Below, one piece after another: positions 1-5,257 of a stretch of DNA of 8,377 nt. The translations under genes and the position numbers were made by a program. The notes beneath the pieces were generated by a model. The model was not told the DNA's origin, did not search any database, and saw only the letters and a list, made by a program, of their open reading frames with translations. How positions within the stretch are numbered: position 1 is the stretch's first letter; each line of letters opens with the position of its first letter. The stretch is from Clostridiales bacterium. GTDB taxonomy: Bacteria > Bacillota > Clostridia > TANB77 > CAG-508. The stretch is from assembly GCA_003518755.1 (NCBI GenBank), contig DOYA01000105.1:1-8377 (forward strand), in the 5' to 3' direction.

Positions 1-46
1 TTGAAAAATAATATATTTACTCTTTATAGTATATAAAAAAATTATT

Positions 47-1033
47 TTATATCATTTTCTCCATAATTTGTATTGCATTTGTAGCTGCACCTTTTCGAAT
101 ATTATCAGCTACACACCAGAAGTTAAGGGTGTTGGTTTGGCTAAAGTCACGTCTGATTCTTCCAACAAATACTTCATCTCTGCCATTTGCAACACTTGCA
201 AGTGGATAAATATTATTTTCAGGGTCATCATATAAAATAATACCTTCAGAATTTTTTAAAAGATTTTTAACTTCACTTAAATCAAAATCATTTTCAAATT
301 CTACATTAATTGATTCTCCATGGCAGTTTTCTACTGGAACTCTTACTGTTGTTGCAGTAACTCTTAAATCTGGCTTACCTAAAATTTTTCTAGTTTCATT
401 TATCATTTTATGTTCTTCTTTTGTATACCCATCTTCCACAAATACATCAATATGAGGAAGACAATTATTGTATATTGGATGTGGAAATTTTTTTAAGTCA
501 GGGTAGCTAGCTTTACTTACTAAATCTTCTAAACCGTTTTTACCTGCGCCAGAAACCGCTTGATAAGTTGAATATACAATTCTTTTAATTTTATACTTAT
601 CATCTAAAACCTTTAAAGGAACTACAGCTTGTATTGTAGAACAATTTGGATTTGCAATTATTCCTGTATTTTTCTTTATATCTTCAGGATTTACTTCAGG
701 AACAACTAAAGGAACATCTTTATGCATCCTCCAATAGCTACTATTATCTATTACAATACATCCTTTTGATGCAGCAATTGGAGCATATTTTTTTGAGGTT
801 TCTCCACCAGCTGAAAAAATTGCAAAATCAAAGCCTTCATCAAAAGAATTTTCTGTTAATTCATGTGTAATATATTCTTTTCCCATAAAGGTTAATTTTG
901 TTCCTGCTGATTTTTTTGAACAAAATAATTTATATTCAAAATTTGGTAAATTCTTCTCTTCTAAAACTTTTAATGCAGTTCTTCCAACTAAACCTGTAGC
1001 TCCAACGATTGCTAATTTATATTTCTTTTCCAT
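47..1033 (-). CDS. asd: Aspartate-semialdehyde dehydrogenase
   Basis: Cytosolic enzyme that reduces L-aspartyl-4-phosphate with NADPH to aspartate semialdehyde, the branch point to lysine/diaminopimelate, threonine and methionine. The 328-aa product has the usual family length. Near the N-terminus is the Rossmann dinucleotide motif GATGLVG (residues 11-17). The catalytic cysteine is C131 in NPNCST, followed by STYQAVSGAG (155-164). R231 and H238 in RVPVENCH match the spacing of the substrate-binding arginine and catalytic histidine of the family. The C-terminal KGAATNA is also typical. An in-frame TTG lies upstream at 1042, but the AGAAAGGA ribosome binding site (1043-1050) abuts it and stands 9 nt from the ATG at 1033, so I chose the ATG. 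It is transcribed alone from a strong promoter, divergent from obgE. The short leader leaves no room for a lysine riboswitch. All key residues are intact. Confidence 0.96.
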   Translation of the reverse strand: MEKKYKLAIVGATGLVGRTALKVLEEKNLPNFEYKLFCSKKSAGTKLTFMGKEYITHELTENSFDEGFDFAIFSAGGETSKKYAPIAASKGCIVIDNSSYWRMHKDVPLVVPEVNPEDIKKNTGIIANPNCSTIQAVVPLKVLDDKYKIKRIVYSTYQAVSGAGKNGLEDLVSKASYPDLKKFPHPIYNNCLPHIDVFVEDGYTKEEHKMINETRKILGKPDLRVTATTVRVPVENCHGESINVEFENDFDLSEVKNLLKNSEGIILYDDPENNIYPLASVANGRDEVFVGRIRRDFSQTNTLNFWCVADNIRKGAATNAIQIMEKMI

Positions 1034-1086
1034 ATAAATCAATCCTTTCTTAATTTAACAGAATTATAACTATTCGAATTTATTTA

Positions 1087-1115
1087 ATTATATTCGTGTG
1101 AGATTTTTTTGTCAA
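1087..1115 (-). promoter_or_regulatory. Promoter of asd, consensus sigma-A type
   Basis: Read on the minus strand, a perfect TTGACA (1110-1115) and a perfect TATAAT (1087-1092) are separated by exactly 17 nt. Transcription should start near 1080, giving a leader of about 45 nt before the asd ATG at 1033. Both boxes match consensus fully, which suggests strong constitutive expression. No operator-like repeat overlaps it. Confidence 0.85.
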
Positions 1116-1152
1116 TGAAATTTTTATAATAAATTAAGTTAAAATATATACG

Positions 1153-1363
1153 TAATCAATTAATATATAAATATTTTTCGAAAAATCTCGGTTCAATACA
1201 CATTAAAGAAATTCTAATTTAATAAAATGAGCCATTTCACTTGAGACCCTCTGCGCTAACGCTTGAGTACCGTGAACATCCCTCATTTTATTAAATAAGA
1301 ATTTCTAATAATGCTCCAATCGCATTCGATTTGTTCTTAAAATATTTATATATTAATTGATTA
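1153..1363. repeat. Large imperfect palindrome between asd and obgE
   Basis: The 448-nt asd-obgE gap holds a 211-bp nested inverted repeat. The outer arms, 1153-1177 and 1339-1363, are 25 bp and perfectly complementary. The inner arms, 1207-1231 and 1282-1306, match at 24 of 25 positions. The segments between outer and inner arms pair only partly (for example GAAAAATC against GAACAAATC), and the right one holds its own small hairpin, AATCG-CATT-CGATT. The 50-nt central loop (1232-1281) holds TTCAC/GTGAA and a GCG-CTAA-CGC mini-stem. No ORF of note is present. The structure lies between the two divergent promoters and overlaps neither, so it should not be in either mRNA. It looks like a MITE or other non-autonomous fold-back repeat. 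That class assignment is inference. Confidence 0.8.
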
Positions 1364-1428
1364 ATAGTAATATAGTAGTAATATTATTACATAATACTAT
1401 TAGACATAAATAATGATATAAAAAATAT

Positions 1429-1457
1429 TTGACATTTTATGTTAAATTAAGTATACT
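1429..1457 (+). promoter_or_regulatory. Promoter of obgE
   Basis: TTGACA at 1429-1434 (perfect) and TATACT at 1452-1457 (5 of 6) are separated by 17 nt. The expected start near 1464 gives a leader of about 27 nt with AAGGAG at 1478-1483. This shows that obgE begins its own transcription unit here. Confidence 0.83.
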
Positions 1458-1490
1458 TATTAAAGATTAGATGTTAAAAGGAGAAAGCAC

Positions 1491-2762
1491 ATGTTTACAG
1501 ATTACACAAAAATAATTATAAAATCTGGAGATGGTGGAAATGGAGCAATCTCATTTAGAAGAGAAAAATATGTTGCTGCAGGTGGTCCAGATGGTGGAGA
1601 TGGTGGCAAAGGTGGAGATGTATATTTTGTTGTAGATAAAGACAAAAATACATTAATAGATTTCAGATATAATAAAAAATATAAAGCAACAAATGGAGAA
1701 AATGGTAGTGGAGCTAAATGTAGTGGTAAATCTGGAGAAGATATTTATATAGGTGTTCCAATTGGTACTGTTTTAAAAGATAATGAAACAGGAAAAGTAA
1801 TTGTGGATTTATCTGAACCTGGTCAAAAAGAGCTTGTTTTAAAAGGTGGTAGAGGAGGAAGAGGAAATCAACATTTTGCCACTTCTACAAGACAAGTTCC
1901 AAGATTTGCAGAAGATGGAGAACCTGGGCAAGAAAAAGAAGTAATATTAGAATTAAAGCTTCTAGCAGATGTAGGATTACTTGGATTTCCTAATGTTGGA
2001 AAATCTACATTTTTAAGTACAGTTACAAGTGCAAGACCCAAAATTGCAAATTATCAATTTACTACATTAGAGCCAAATCTTGGAGTTGTAAAATCTAAAG
2101 ATGGAACAAGTTTTGTAATAGCTGATATTCCTGGAATTATAGAAGGTGCCAGTCAAGGAGTAGGTCTTGGACTTCAATTCTTACGTCATATTGAAAGAAC
2201 AAGGCTATTATTACATTTAATAGATGTTTCAGGTAGCGAGGGAAGAAATCCAGTTGATGATTTTAATGTAATAAATGAAGAATTAAAAAACTATAGTGAA
2301 AAATTAGCAAATAGAAAACAAATAATTGTTGCAACAAAATGTGATGTTCCAAATAAAGAATTATTAGAACAACTTGAAAACCTAGCTAAAGAAAAAAATA
2401 TGGAATTCTTTAAAATATCAAGTGCTACAGGAGAAGGATTAGAAAAGCTTTTAGATTATGTATCGAACTTATTAAAAACATTACCAAAAGAAGAATTAGT
2501 TGAAAAAGATGAAAGAATCATTTATACATTAGAAGATGATAAAGAAGGATTTACTATTACAAGAGAGAAAAACAAATTTATCATTAAGGGAGAATCAGTA
2601 GAAAGAATCATTAGAAGAGTAAACATTGAAGATAATGAATCTCTATATTATTTGCATAAAAAATTAAGAGAATTAGGTGTGGAAGAAGAGCTTAAAAAAC
2701 AAGGAATTAATGAAGGAGATATAGTTAGAATAGCTAATTATGAACTTGAATGGTACGAGTAG
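1491..2762 (+). CDS. obgE: GTPase Obg (ribosome assembly and stress GTPase)
   Basis: Essential GTPase of the TRAFAC class that binds the 50S subunit during late assembly and links GTP/ppGpp levels to growth. The 423-aa product has the full length usual in Firmicutes. Residues 1 to about 158 form the glycine-rich Obg fold (GGDGGKGG, GGRGGRGNQHF). The G domain shows G1 GFPNVGKST (165-173), G2 threonines T191-T192, G3 DIPG (from D212), G4 TKCD (282-285) and G5 SSATGEG (from 310). The C-terminal OCT domain covers about 340-423. G4 has Thr where most Obg proteins have Asn (NKxD), a variant seen in other GTPases. The start is fixed by AAGGAG 7 nt upstream. In many Firmicutes the gene follows rplU and rpmA; here it has its own promoter next to a palindrome and asd. 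Confidence 0.97.
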   Translation: MFTDYTKIIIKSGDGGNGAISFRREKYVAAGGPDGGDGGKGGDVYFVVDKDKNTLIDFRYNKKYKATNGENGSGAKCSGKSGEDIYIGVPIGTVLKDNETGKVIVDLSEPGQKELVLKGGRGGRGNQHFATSTRQVPRFAEDGEPGQEKEVILELKLLADVGLLGFPNVGKSTFLSTVTSARPKIANYQFTTLEPNLGVVKSKDGTSFVIADIPGIIEGASQGVGLGLQFLRHIERTRLLLHLIDVSGSEGRNPVDDFNVINEELKNYSEKLANRKQIIVATKCDVPNKELLEQLENLAKEKNMEFFKISSATGEGLEKLLDYVSNLLKTLPKEELVEKDERIIYTLEDDKEGFTITREKNKFIIKGESVERIIRRVNIEDNESLYYLHKKLRELGVEEELKKQGINEGDIVRIANYELEWYE

Positions 2763-2764
2763 AC

Positions 2765-2889
2765 TGGTTGAAAAATAATTACAATTTTGACTGTGTTAAA
2801 ATCTTACTTAAAAATGCTCACGTACTAAATGTACGCTCCGCTTTTTGCGCAAGATTTTGCCTTGTCAAAATTTAATTCTTTTCCAACCA
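2765..2889. repeat. Nested stem-loop repeat between obgE and the CYTH gene
   Basis: This starts 2 nt after the obgE stop codon. Outer arms 2765-2791 and 2864-2889 are complementary with a few mismatches and one bulge (TGGTTG...TTTTGAC against GTCAAAA...CCAACCA). Inner arms AAAATCTT (2798-2805) and AAGATTTT (2851-2858) are exact. At the tip CGTAC-TAAAT-GTACG (2821-2835) forms a perfect mini-hairpin next to GCTC motifs. It fills nearly the whole intergenic gap. No long T run follows, so it is not a classic terminator, although it would fold strongly in RNA reading out of obgE. The architecture (long AT-rich arms, GC-richer tip with a small hairpin) resembles the palindrome at 1153-1363. Confidence 0.75.
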
Positions 2890-2921
2890 ATTATTATAGA
2901 TATTAGGGGGAAAAGTGTAAA

Positions 2922-3500
2922 ATGGTGCCTACAGAAATAGAAAGAAAATATACAATAAATTATTTACCTAATGAAATAAAAAAAATATTCAAAATTACAC
3001 AAAAACATATTTATAGGGATTCAGTCTGTAGTATAAGAGTAAGAAAAAGTGAAGATCTTTCTACTAACGAAGTTAAATATACACATACAATAAAAGCTAA
3101 AGGTAAAGAAACCGAAATTTTTTCTATAACAGAATTAGAAAAAGAAATCACAGAAGAACAATTTGAAGAAGTAAAGCCATTTAAAGGAAGTAATATTATT
3201 GAAAAATATAGAGTGATAATTCCTTTAGAAGATGGTTTAAAAGCTGAAGTAGATATTTTTGAGAAAAAATTAAAAGGGCTAATAATTGCTGAAGTGGAAT
3301 TTGAAAGTGTAGATCAAGCAAAAAAGTTTAAAATGCCTTCGTGGTTCAATAATGAAGTAGATCATAATAGTTTTTCAAATAGAAAAATGTCTACTAAAAC
3401 TAGAAAAGAGATTTTGGAATTAATAGGAAAAAAGCAACTTGCTATTAATGAACAGATTTTAAAAGAATTTCTAAAAAGAATGAAAAACAATAGCTTTTAA
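2922..3500 (+). CDS. CYTH-domain protein (triphosphate tunnel metalloenzyme)
   Basis: The 192-aa protein belongs to the CYTH/TTM superfamily, whose members hydrolyse or cyclise triphosphates (inorganic triphosphatase, thiamine triphosphatase, class IV adenylate cyclase). The signature ExExK is at the N-terminus as E5-I-E7-R-K9. Charged tunnel strands follow: R39 and R41 (SIRVRK), K58 and K60 (TIKAKG), K95 and R97 (EKYR), E109/D111 (AEVDIFEKKLKG) and E124/E126 (AEVEFES). The C-terminal NEVDHNSFSNRKMS resembles the family's closing motif. The likely activity is a metal-dependent tripolyphosphatase, but the sequence cannot decide the substrate. A G-rich Shine-Dalgarno, AGGGGG (2905-2910), lies 11 nt before the ATG. 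I see no convincing promoter of its own, so it is probably read through from obgE across the stem-loop. Confidence 0.85.
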   Translation: MVPTEIERKYTINYLPNEIKKIFKITQKHIYRDSVCSIRVRKSEDLSTNEVKYTHTIKAKGKETEIFSITELEKEITEEQFEEVKPFKGSNIIEKYRVIIPLEDGLKAEVDIFEKKLKGLIIAEVEFESVDQAKKFKMPSWFNNEVDHNSFSNRKMSTKTRKEILELIGKKQLAINEQILKEFLKRMKNNSF

Positions 3501-3521
3501 CCCAAGCTATTGTCTTTTTTT
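3487..3521 (+). terminator. Intrinsic terminator overlapping the CYTH gene stop, probably bidirectional
   Basis: A perfect 10-bp stem, ACAATAGCTT (3487-3496) with AAGCTATTGT (3504-3513), has a 7-nt loop and is followed by seven T (3515-3521). The left arm lies in the last codons of the CYTH gene, and part of the stop codon (3498-3500) sits in the loop. On the minus strand the same stem is followed by a short T run (from 3487-3483), so it could also stop the convergent transcript from 4008. Confidence 0.88.
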
Positions 3522-3563
3522 ATCTATCATATCTAAATTTTTCAATCATACCCAAAATTTTGA

Positions 3564-3682
3564 CTATGTTTCTGTAGTTAATGTACCATCCAAATCAAAA
3601 AGATTTATAGGTTTATTTTCTAAACTGAATCACCCTTATTCTCATTAATAAATAAAGCTTTTATTCTATTTAAATCGTTCAT
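3564..3682 (-). pseudogene. Frameshifted small ORF downstream of the 103-aa gene
   Basis: On the minus strand an ATG at 3682 opens a 20-codon frame, MNDLNRIKALFINENKGDSV, that stops at 3620. Its ribosome binding site AGGAG (3694-3698) overlaps the TAG stop of the gene upstream, as expected for a coupled second cistron. Just past the break another frame continues as SLENKPINLFDLDGTLTTET and stops at 3564-3566. A single-base indel would join the two into a protein of about 40 residues. FDLDGTLT resembles the DxDGT motif of HAD phosphatases, but the piece is far too short for such an enzyme and the resemblance may be chance. It could be the 5' remnant of a larger gene. I do not recognise a family. 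Confidence 0.4.
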
Positions 3683-3696
3683 ATAATAAATTTCTC

Positions 3697-4008
3697 CTAA
3701 TTATTTTCAACAGTAAAAGTAATTATTTTCTTTTTACCATCTTTTATTACTGTTTCAGCATCATTTTCCCAAAAATCACATATTTCATTTAATAAATCTA
3801 TACTTAATGCTGATATTGGACCAGTAATTTCAAATTTTATTTCATTATCTGGTATCCACCATAAGTCACGTGCCCAATCCATAAATCCACATAGTGTCAT
3901 TTCTTTATAACTTGATTCTGTTCCGTGATTTAATATATCTAATGCAGTACCTATCTTTTCTATAAATTCATCTAAAGAATCATTGTCCAATTTCACTTTT
4001 AATTCCAT
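3697..4008 (-). CDS. Uncharacterised 103-aa protein
   Basis: I do not recognise this protein. It is small, acidic, soluble-looking and tryptophan-rich, with no signal peptide or membrane segment. The N-terminus (MELKVKLDNDSLDEFIEKIGTAL) suggests a strand followed by a helix. The centre has GFMDWARDLWWIPDN, and the C-terminal half looks like alternating strand and helix (EIKFEITGP, SIDLLNEICDFW, KKKIITFTVENN). Start choice: GGAGG (4017-4021) is 8 nt from the ATG at 4008, while an upstream in-frame TTG at 4023 overlaps that site and is rejected. It has a good promoter (4053-4081), so it is probably expressed. It is followed at once by a broken small ORF whose ribosome binding site overlaps its stop. 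It sits beside an IS remnant and tRNA genes, a typical place for accessory genes. Confidence 0.75.
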   Translation of the reverse strand: MELKVKLDNDSLDEFIEKIGTALDILNHGTESSYKEMTLCGFMDWARDLWWIPDNEIKFEITGPISALSIDLLNEICDFWENDAETVIKDGKKKIITFTVENN

Positions 4009-4052
4009 ATTTCTAACCTCCAAAAAAATAGATAAAAGAATATTTCGATATA

Positions 4053-4081
4053 ATTATACAATATATAACATTTATTTGCAA
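4053..4081 (-). promoter_or_regulatory. Promoter of the 103-aa unknown gene
   Basis: On the minus strand TTGCAA (4076-4081) and a perfect TATAAT (4053-4058) are 17 nt apart. The start would fall near 4046, giving a leader of about 38 nt that contains GGAGG. This supports the minus-strand gene at 4008 being real. Confidence 0.7.
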
Positions 4082-4132
4082 TATATTAATTGTTTTAAGC
4101 AGGGAAATTGAATCATATTACAAAAATATATG

Positions 4133-4162
4133 ATATACTTGTATCAGGGGATATAAGTATAT
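4133..4162 (+). repeat. Stem-loop presenting AGGGG before the transposase remnant
   Basis: ATATACTTGTATC (4133-4145) pairs with GATATAAGTATAT (4150-4162) over 13 bp, with one G-U pair and an AGGG loop. The only Shine-Dalgarno-like AGGGG lies in the loop and first stem base. It may be a leftover fold of the IS leader that limited transposase translation. That role is inference. Confidence 0.45.
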
Positions 4163-4354
4163 ATTTAATGTAAATTTTGAATTAGTAGAAGGCCCAATAA
4201 GCCAAACACATATAAAATATAAATTATCCGACATATTGTTTATGCTAATAACAGGAATATTGTGTAATTGTAAAGATTTAGAAACAATTATAGAATTTTC
4301 AGAAGAAAAAATAGAATTTTTTAAAAATATATAGAAATGGAAAAAACACCATAG
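4134..4354 (+). pseudogene. ISAs1-like transposase remnant, N-terminal fragment
   Basis: An open frame after the TGA at 4131-4133 encodes FELVEGPISQTHIKYKLSD and then ILFMLITGILCNCKDLETI and IEFSEEKIEFFKN, stopping at 4332-4334. This pattern (LSDIL..L...LC.C.D...I..F...K..FF) matches the N-terminal DDE_Tnp_1-associated domain of ISAs1-family transposases. Next to FFKN an alternative frame gives YIEMEKTP and then a TAG (4352-4354), so there is a frameshift and then a nonsense codon. No ATG, GTG or TTG lies in frame before the conserved part; AGGGG (4146-4150) precedes an ATA at 4161 that may be a decayed start. The catalytic DDE domain, some 300 residues, is absent. CAGGGAAATTG at 4100-4110 could be the old terminal repeat (inference). 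The gene is dead. Confidence 0.72.
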
Positions 4355-4411
4355 AGAATTTCTGATTAATATTTGTATAAAAGGTTCGAACAGTTTGAAT
4401 AGATTCAACAT

Positions 4412-4494
4412 TGGTACCGATGGTGGGACTCGAACCCACATGGATAACCGCATGATTTTGAGTCATGTGCGTCTACCAATTCCGCCACATCGGC
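4412..4494 (-). tRNA. tRNA-Leu, anticodon CAA
   Basis: An 83-nt class II tRNA including an encoded CCA (4412-4414). The acceptor stem is GCCGATG against CATCGGT. The D arm contains GGTAGACGC. The anticodon arm is CATGA-CTCAAAA-TCATG, so the anticodon is CAA and reads UUG. A variable region of about 11 nt and the T arm GTGGG-TTCGAGT-CCCAC follow. It lies 152 nt downstream of tRNA-fMet on the same strand, but a terminator stands between them and I see no clear promoter of its own. A small inverted repeat (GTTGAAT/ATTCAAAC) lies just 3' of CCA and may end the transcript. Confidence 0.95.
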
Positions 4495-4604
4495 ATATAA
4501 TAATAAATAAACATATGTGATTGTGGCTACATATACTGATGCTGTAACTCACATACGTTCGAACAGCCTCAGCAAATTCCGCCACATCGGCATATAATAT
4601 TATA
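4495..4604. repeat. Partial duplication of the tRNA-Leu 5' end between the tRNA genes
   Basis: The 24 bp at 4575-4598 are identical to 4478-4501, which span the first 17 bases of tRNA-Leu and its 7-nt upstream flank; the copies are 97 bp apart. The extra copy loses similarity within the D arm and has no anticodon arm or T arm, so it is not a functional tRNA. GTTCGAACAG follows the fragment at 4558-4567 and also occurs downstream of the true tRNA-Leu at 4384-4393. This fits a duplicated tRNA unit that later lost its body. The remainder (4495-4557) holds nothing I can identify. Confidence 0.7.
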
Positions 4605-4640
4605 ATAAAAATAAATGAGCTGAATTTAAATTTTCAGCTC
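4605..4640 (-). terminator. Intrinsic terminator of tRNA-fMet
   Basis: On the minus strand GAGCTGAA (from 4640-4633) pairs with TTCAGCTC (from 4624-4617) around an AT-rich loop. A T-rich stretch, ATTTATTTTTAT, follows at 4616-4605. It begins 6 nt past the CCA end of tRNA-fMet, the usual place for a tRNA terminator. Confidence 0.72.
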
Positions 4641-4646
4641 TTGTTT

Positions 4647-4722
<76 letters not shown>

Positions 4723-4738
4723 ATGTGCAACATTCAAT

Positions 4739-4767
4739 ATTATAATATGCAAAAAATAAAAAGTCAA
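4739..4767 (-). promoter_or_regulatory. Promoter of tRNA-fMet
   Basis: On the minus strand TTGACT (4762-4767) and a perfect TATAAT (4739-4744) are separated by 17 nt. The tRNA begins 17 nt past the -10 box, so the 5' leader is only about 10 nt, as is usual for stable RNA promoters. Confidence 0.85.
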
Positions 4768-4787
4768 TACTTTTTAAGCAAAATTTA

Positions 4788-4816
4788 TTGATTTTTTTTT
4801 GATTTTATGATAAATT
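4788..4816 (+). promoter_or_regulatory. Possible weak promoter of the charged-protein/mfd pair
   Basis: TTGATT (4788-4793) and TAAATT (4811-4816) are 17 nt apart, each 4 of 6 to consensus, with a TG just before the -10 box. The region is so AT-rich that such matches arise easily, but a promoter is expected here because the upstream gene is divergent and the pair starts at 4859. Confidence 0.3.
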
Positions 4817-4858
4817 GTTACTAATCAGTTTTATATATTAATAAACAAGGAGTTGCTT

Positions 4859-5257
4859 ATGCAAGAGAATAAAAACAATAGTGAAAAAGAAGAAAAACTA
4901 ATTGATATAAAAGGAAGTTTAGAAAGTTTAGTTGAAGGAGAATTACCAGAACTTTCTCAAGAAGAAGCTATTAAAGCATATAAGGAAGGACCACAAAAAC
5001 CTAAAAAAAGAAAAAAAGCAAGTTCTGATGAAGATGATGAAACAGAAGATGATGATCATTTAAAAAGACTTAAACAAGAATTGTTGGCTTCACTTGAAAG
5101 AGTCAATAAACTTGCAAGACAGCTCTTTGCAGAAAAATCATTTGTAAATGTAAAAGATTTTAAAGTGAAAAAAGAATATCAAAGAGCTAAAGGAAAAACA
5201 CAAACAACTGAGAAAACAGCACAAAAAGAGCAAAAAAGTAAGGAAAGAGAAGAATGA
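4859..5257 (+). CDS. Uncharacterised highly charged 132-aa protein upstream of mfd
   Basis: I do not recognise this protein. Residues 1-45 are polar and acidic. A basic patch follows at 47-53 (QKPKKRKK), then an acidic run at 57-66 (DEDDETEDDD). Residues 67 to about 95 look like one amphipathic helix (HLKRLKQELLASLERVNKL), then VNVKDFKVKKEYQRAKG and a K/E/Q-rich tail. No membrane segment, signal peptide or cysteine is present. Much of it is probably disordered. Start choice: AAGGAG (4847-4852) is 6 nt before the ATG at 4859, and the in-frame TTG at 4853 abuts that site. Its TGA overlaps the mfd ATG in ATGA, so the two are translationally coupled and probably cotranscribed. A role with Mfd, RNA polymerase or nucleic acid is possible but only inferred. 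Confidence 0.8.
   Translation: MQENKNNSEKEEKLIDIKGSLESLVEGELPELSQEEAIKAYKEGPQKPKKRKKASSDEDDETEDDDHLKRLKQELLASLERVNKLARQLFAEKSFVNVKDFKVKKEYQRAKGKTQTTEKTAQKEQKSKEREE

Noticed and set aside
646..870. Plus-strand 74-codon open frame
   Set aside because: It lies wholly inside asd on the opposite strand, has Leu/Tyr-rich low-complexity content and no ribosome binding site.
1034..1080. Lysine riboswitch or T-box leader before asd
   Set aside because: The predicted transcript has only about 45 nt before the ATG, too short for either element, and no such motifs are present.
1153..1363. CRISPR array or tandem repeat
   Set aside because: The repetition is inverted, not direct, with no repeat-spacer periodicity.
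2862..2897. TTGTCA and TATTAT considered as a promoter for the CYTH gene
   Set aside because: The spacing is 24 nt, too long for a sigma-A promoter.
4118..4453. Minus-strand 111-codon open frame beginning inside tRNA-Leu
   Set aside because: Its N-terminus (MWVRVPPSVP) is simply the translated tRNA T arm and acceptor stem. It lacks a ribosome binding site and overlaps the tRNA and the transposase remnant.
4535..4591. A third, shortened tRNA gene
   Set aside because: Only the acceptor 5' strand and part of the D arm match tRNA-Leu. The anticodon arm, T arm and CCA are missing.
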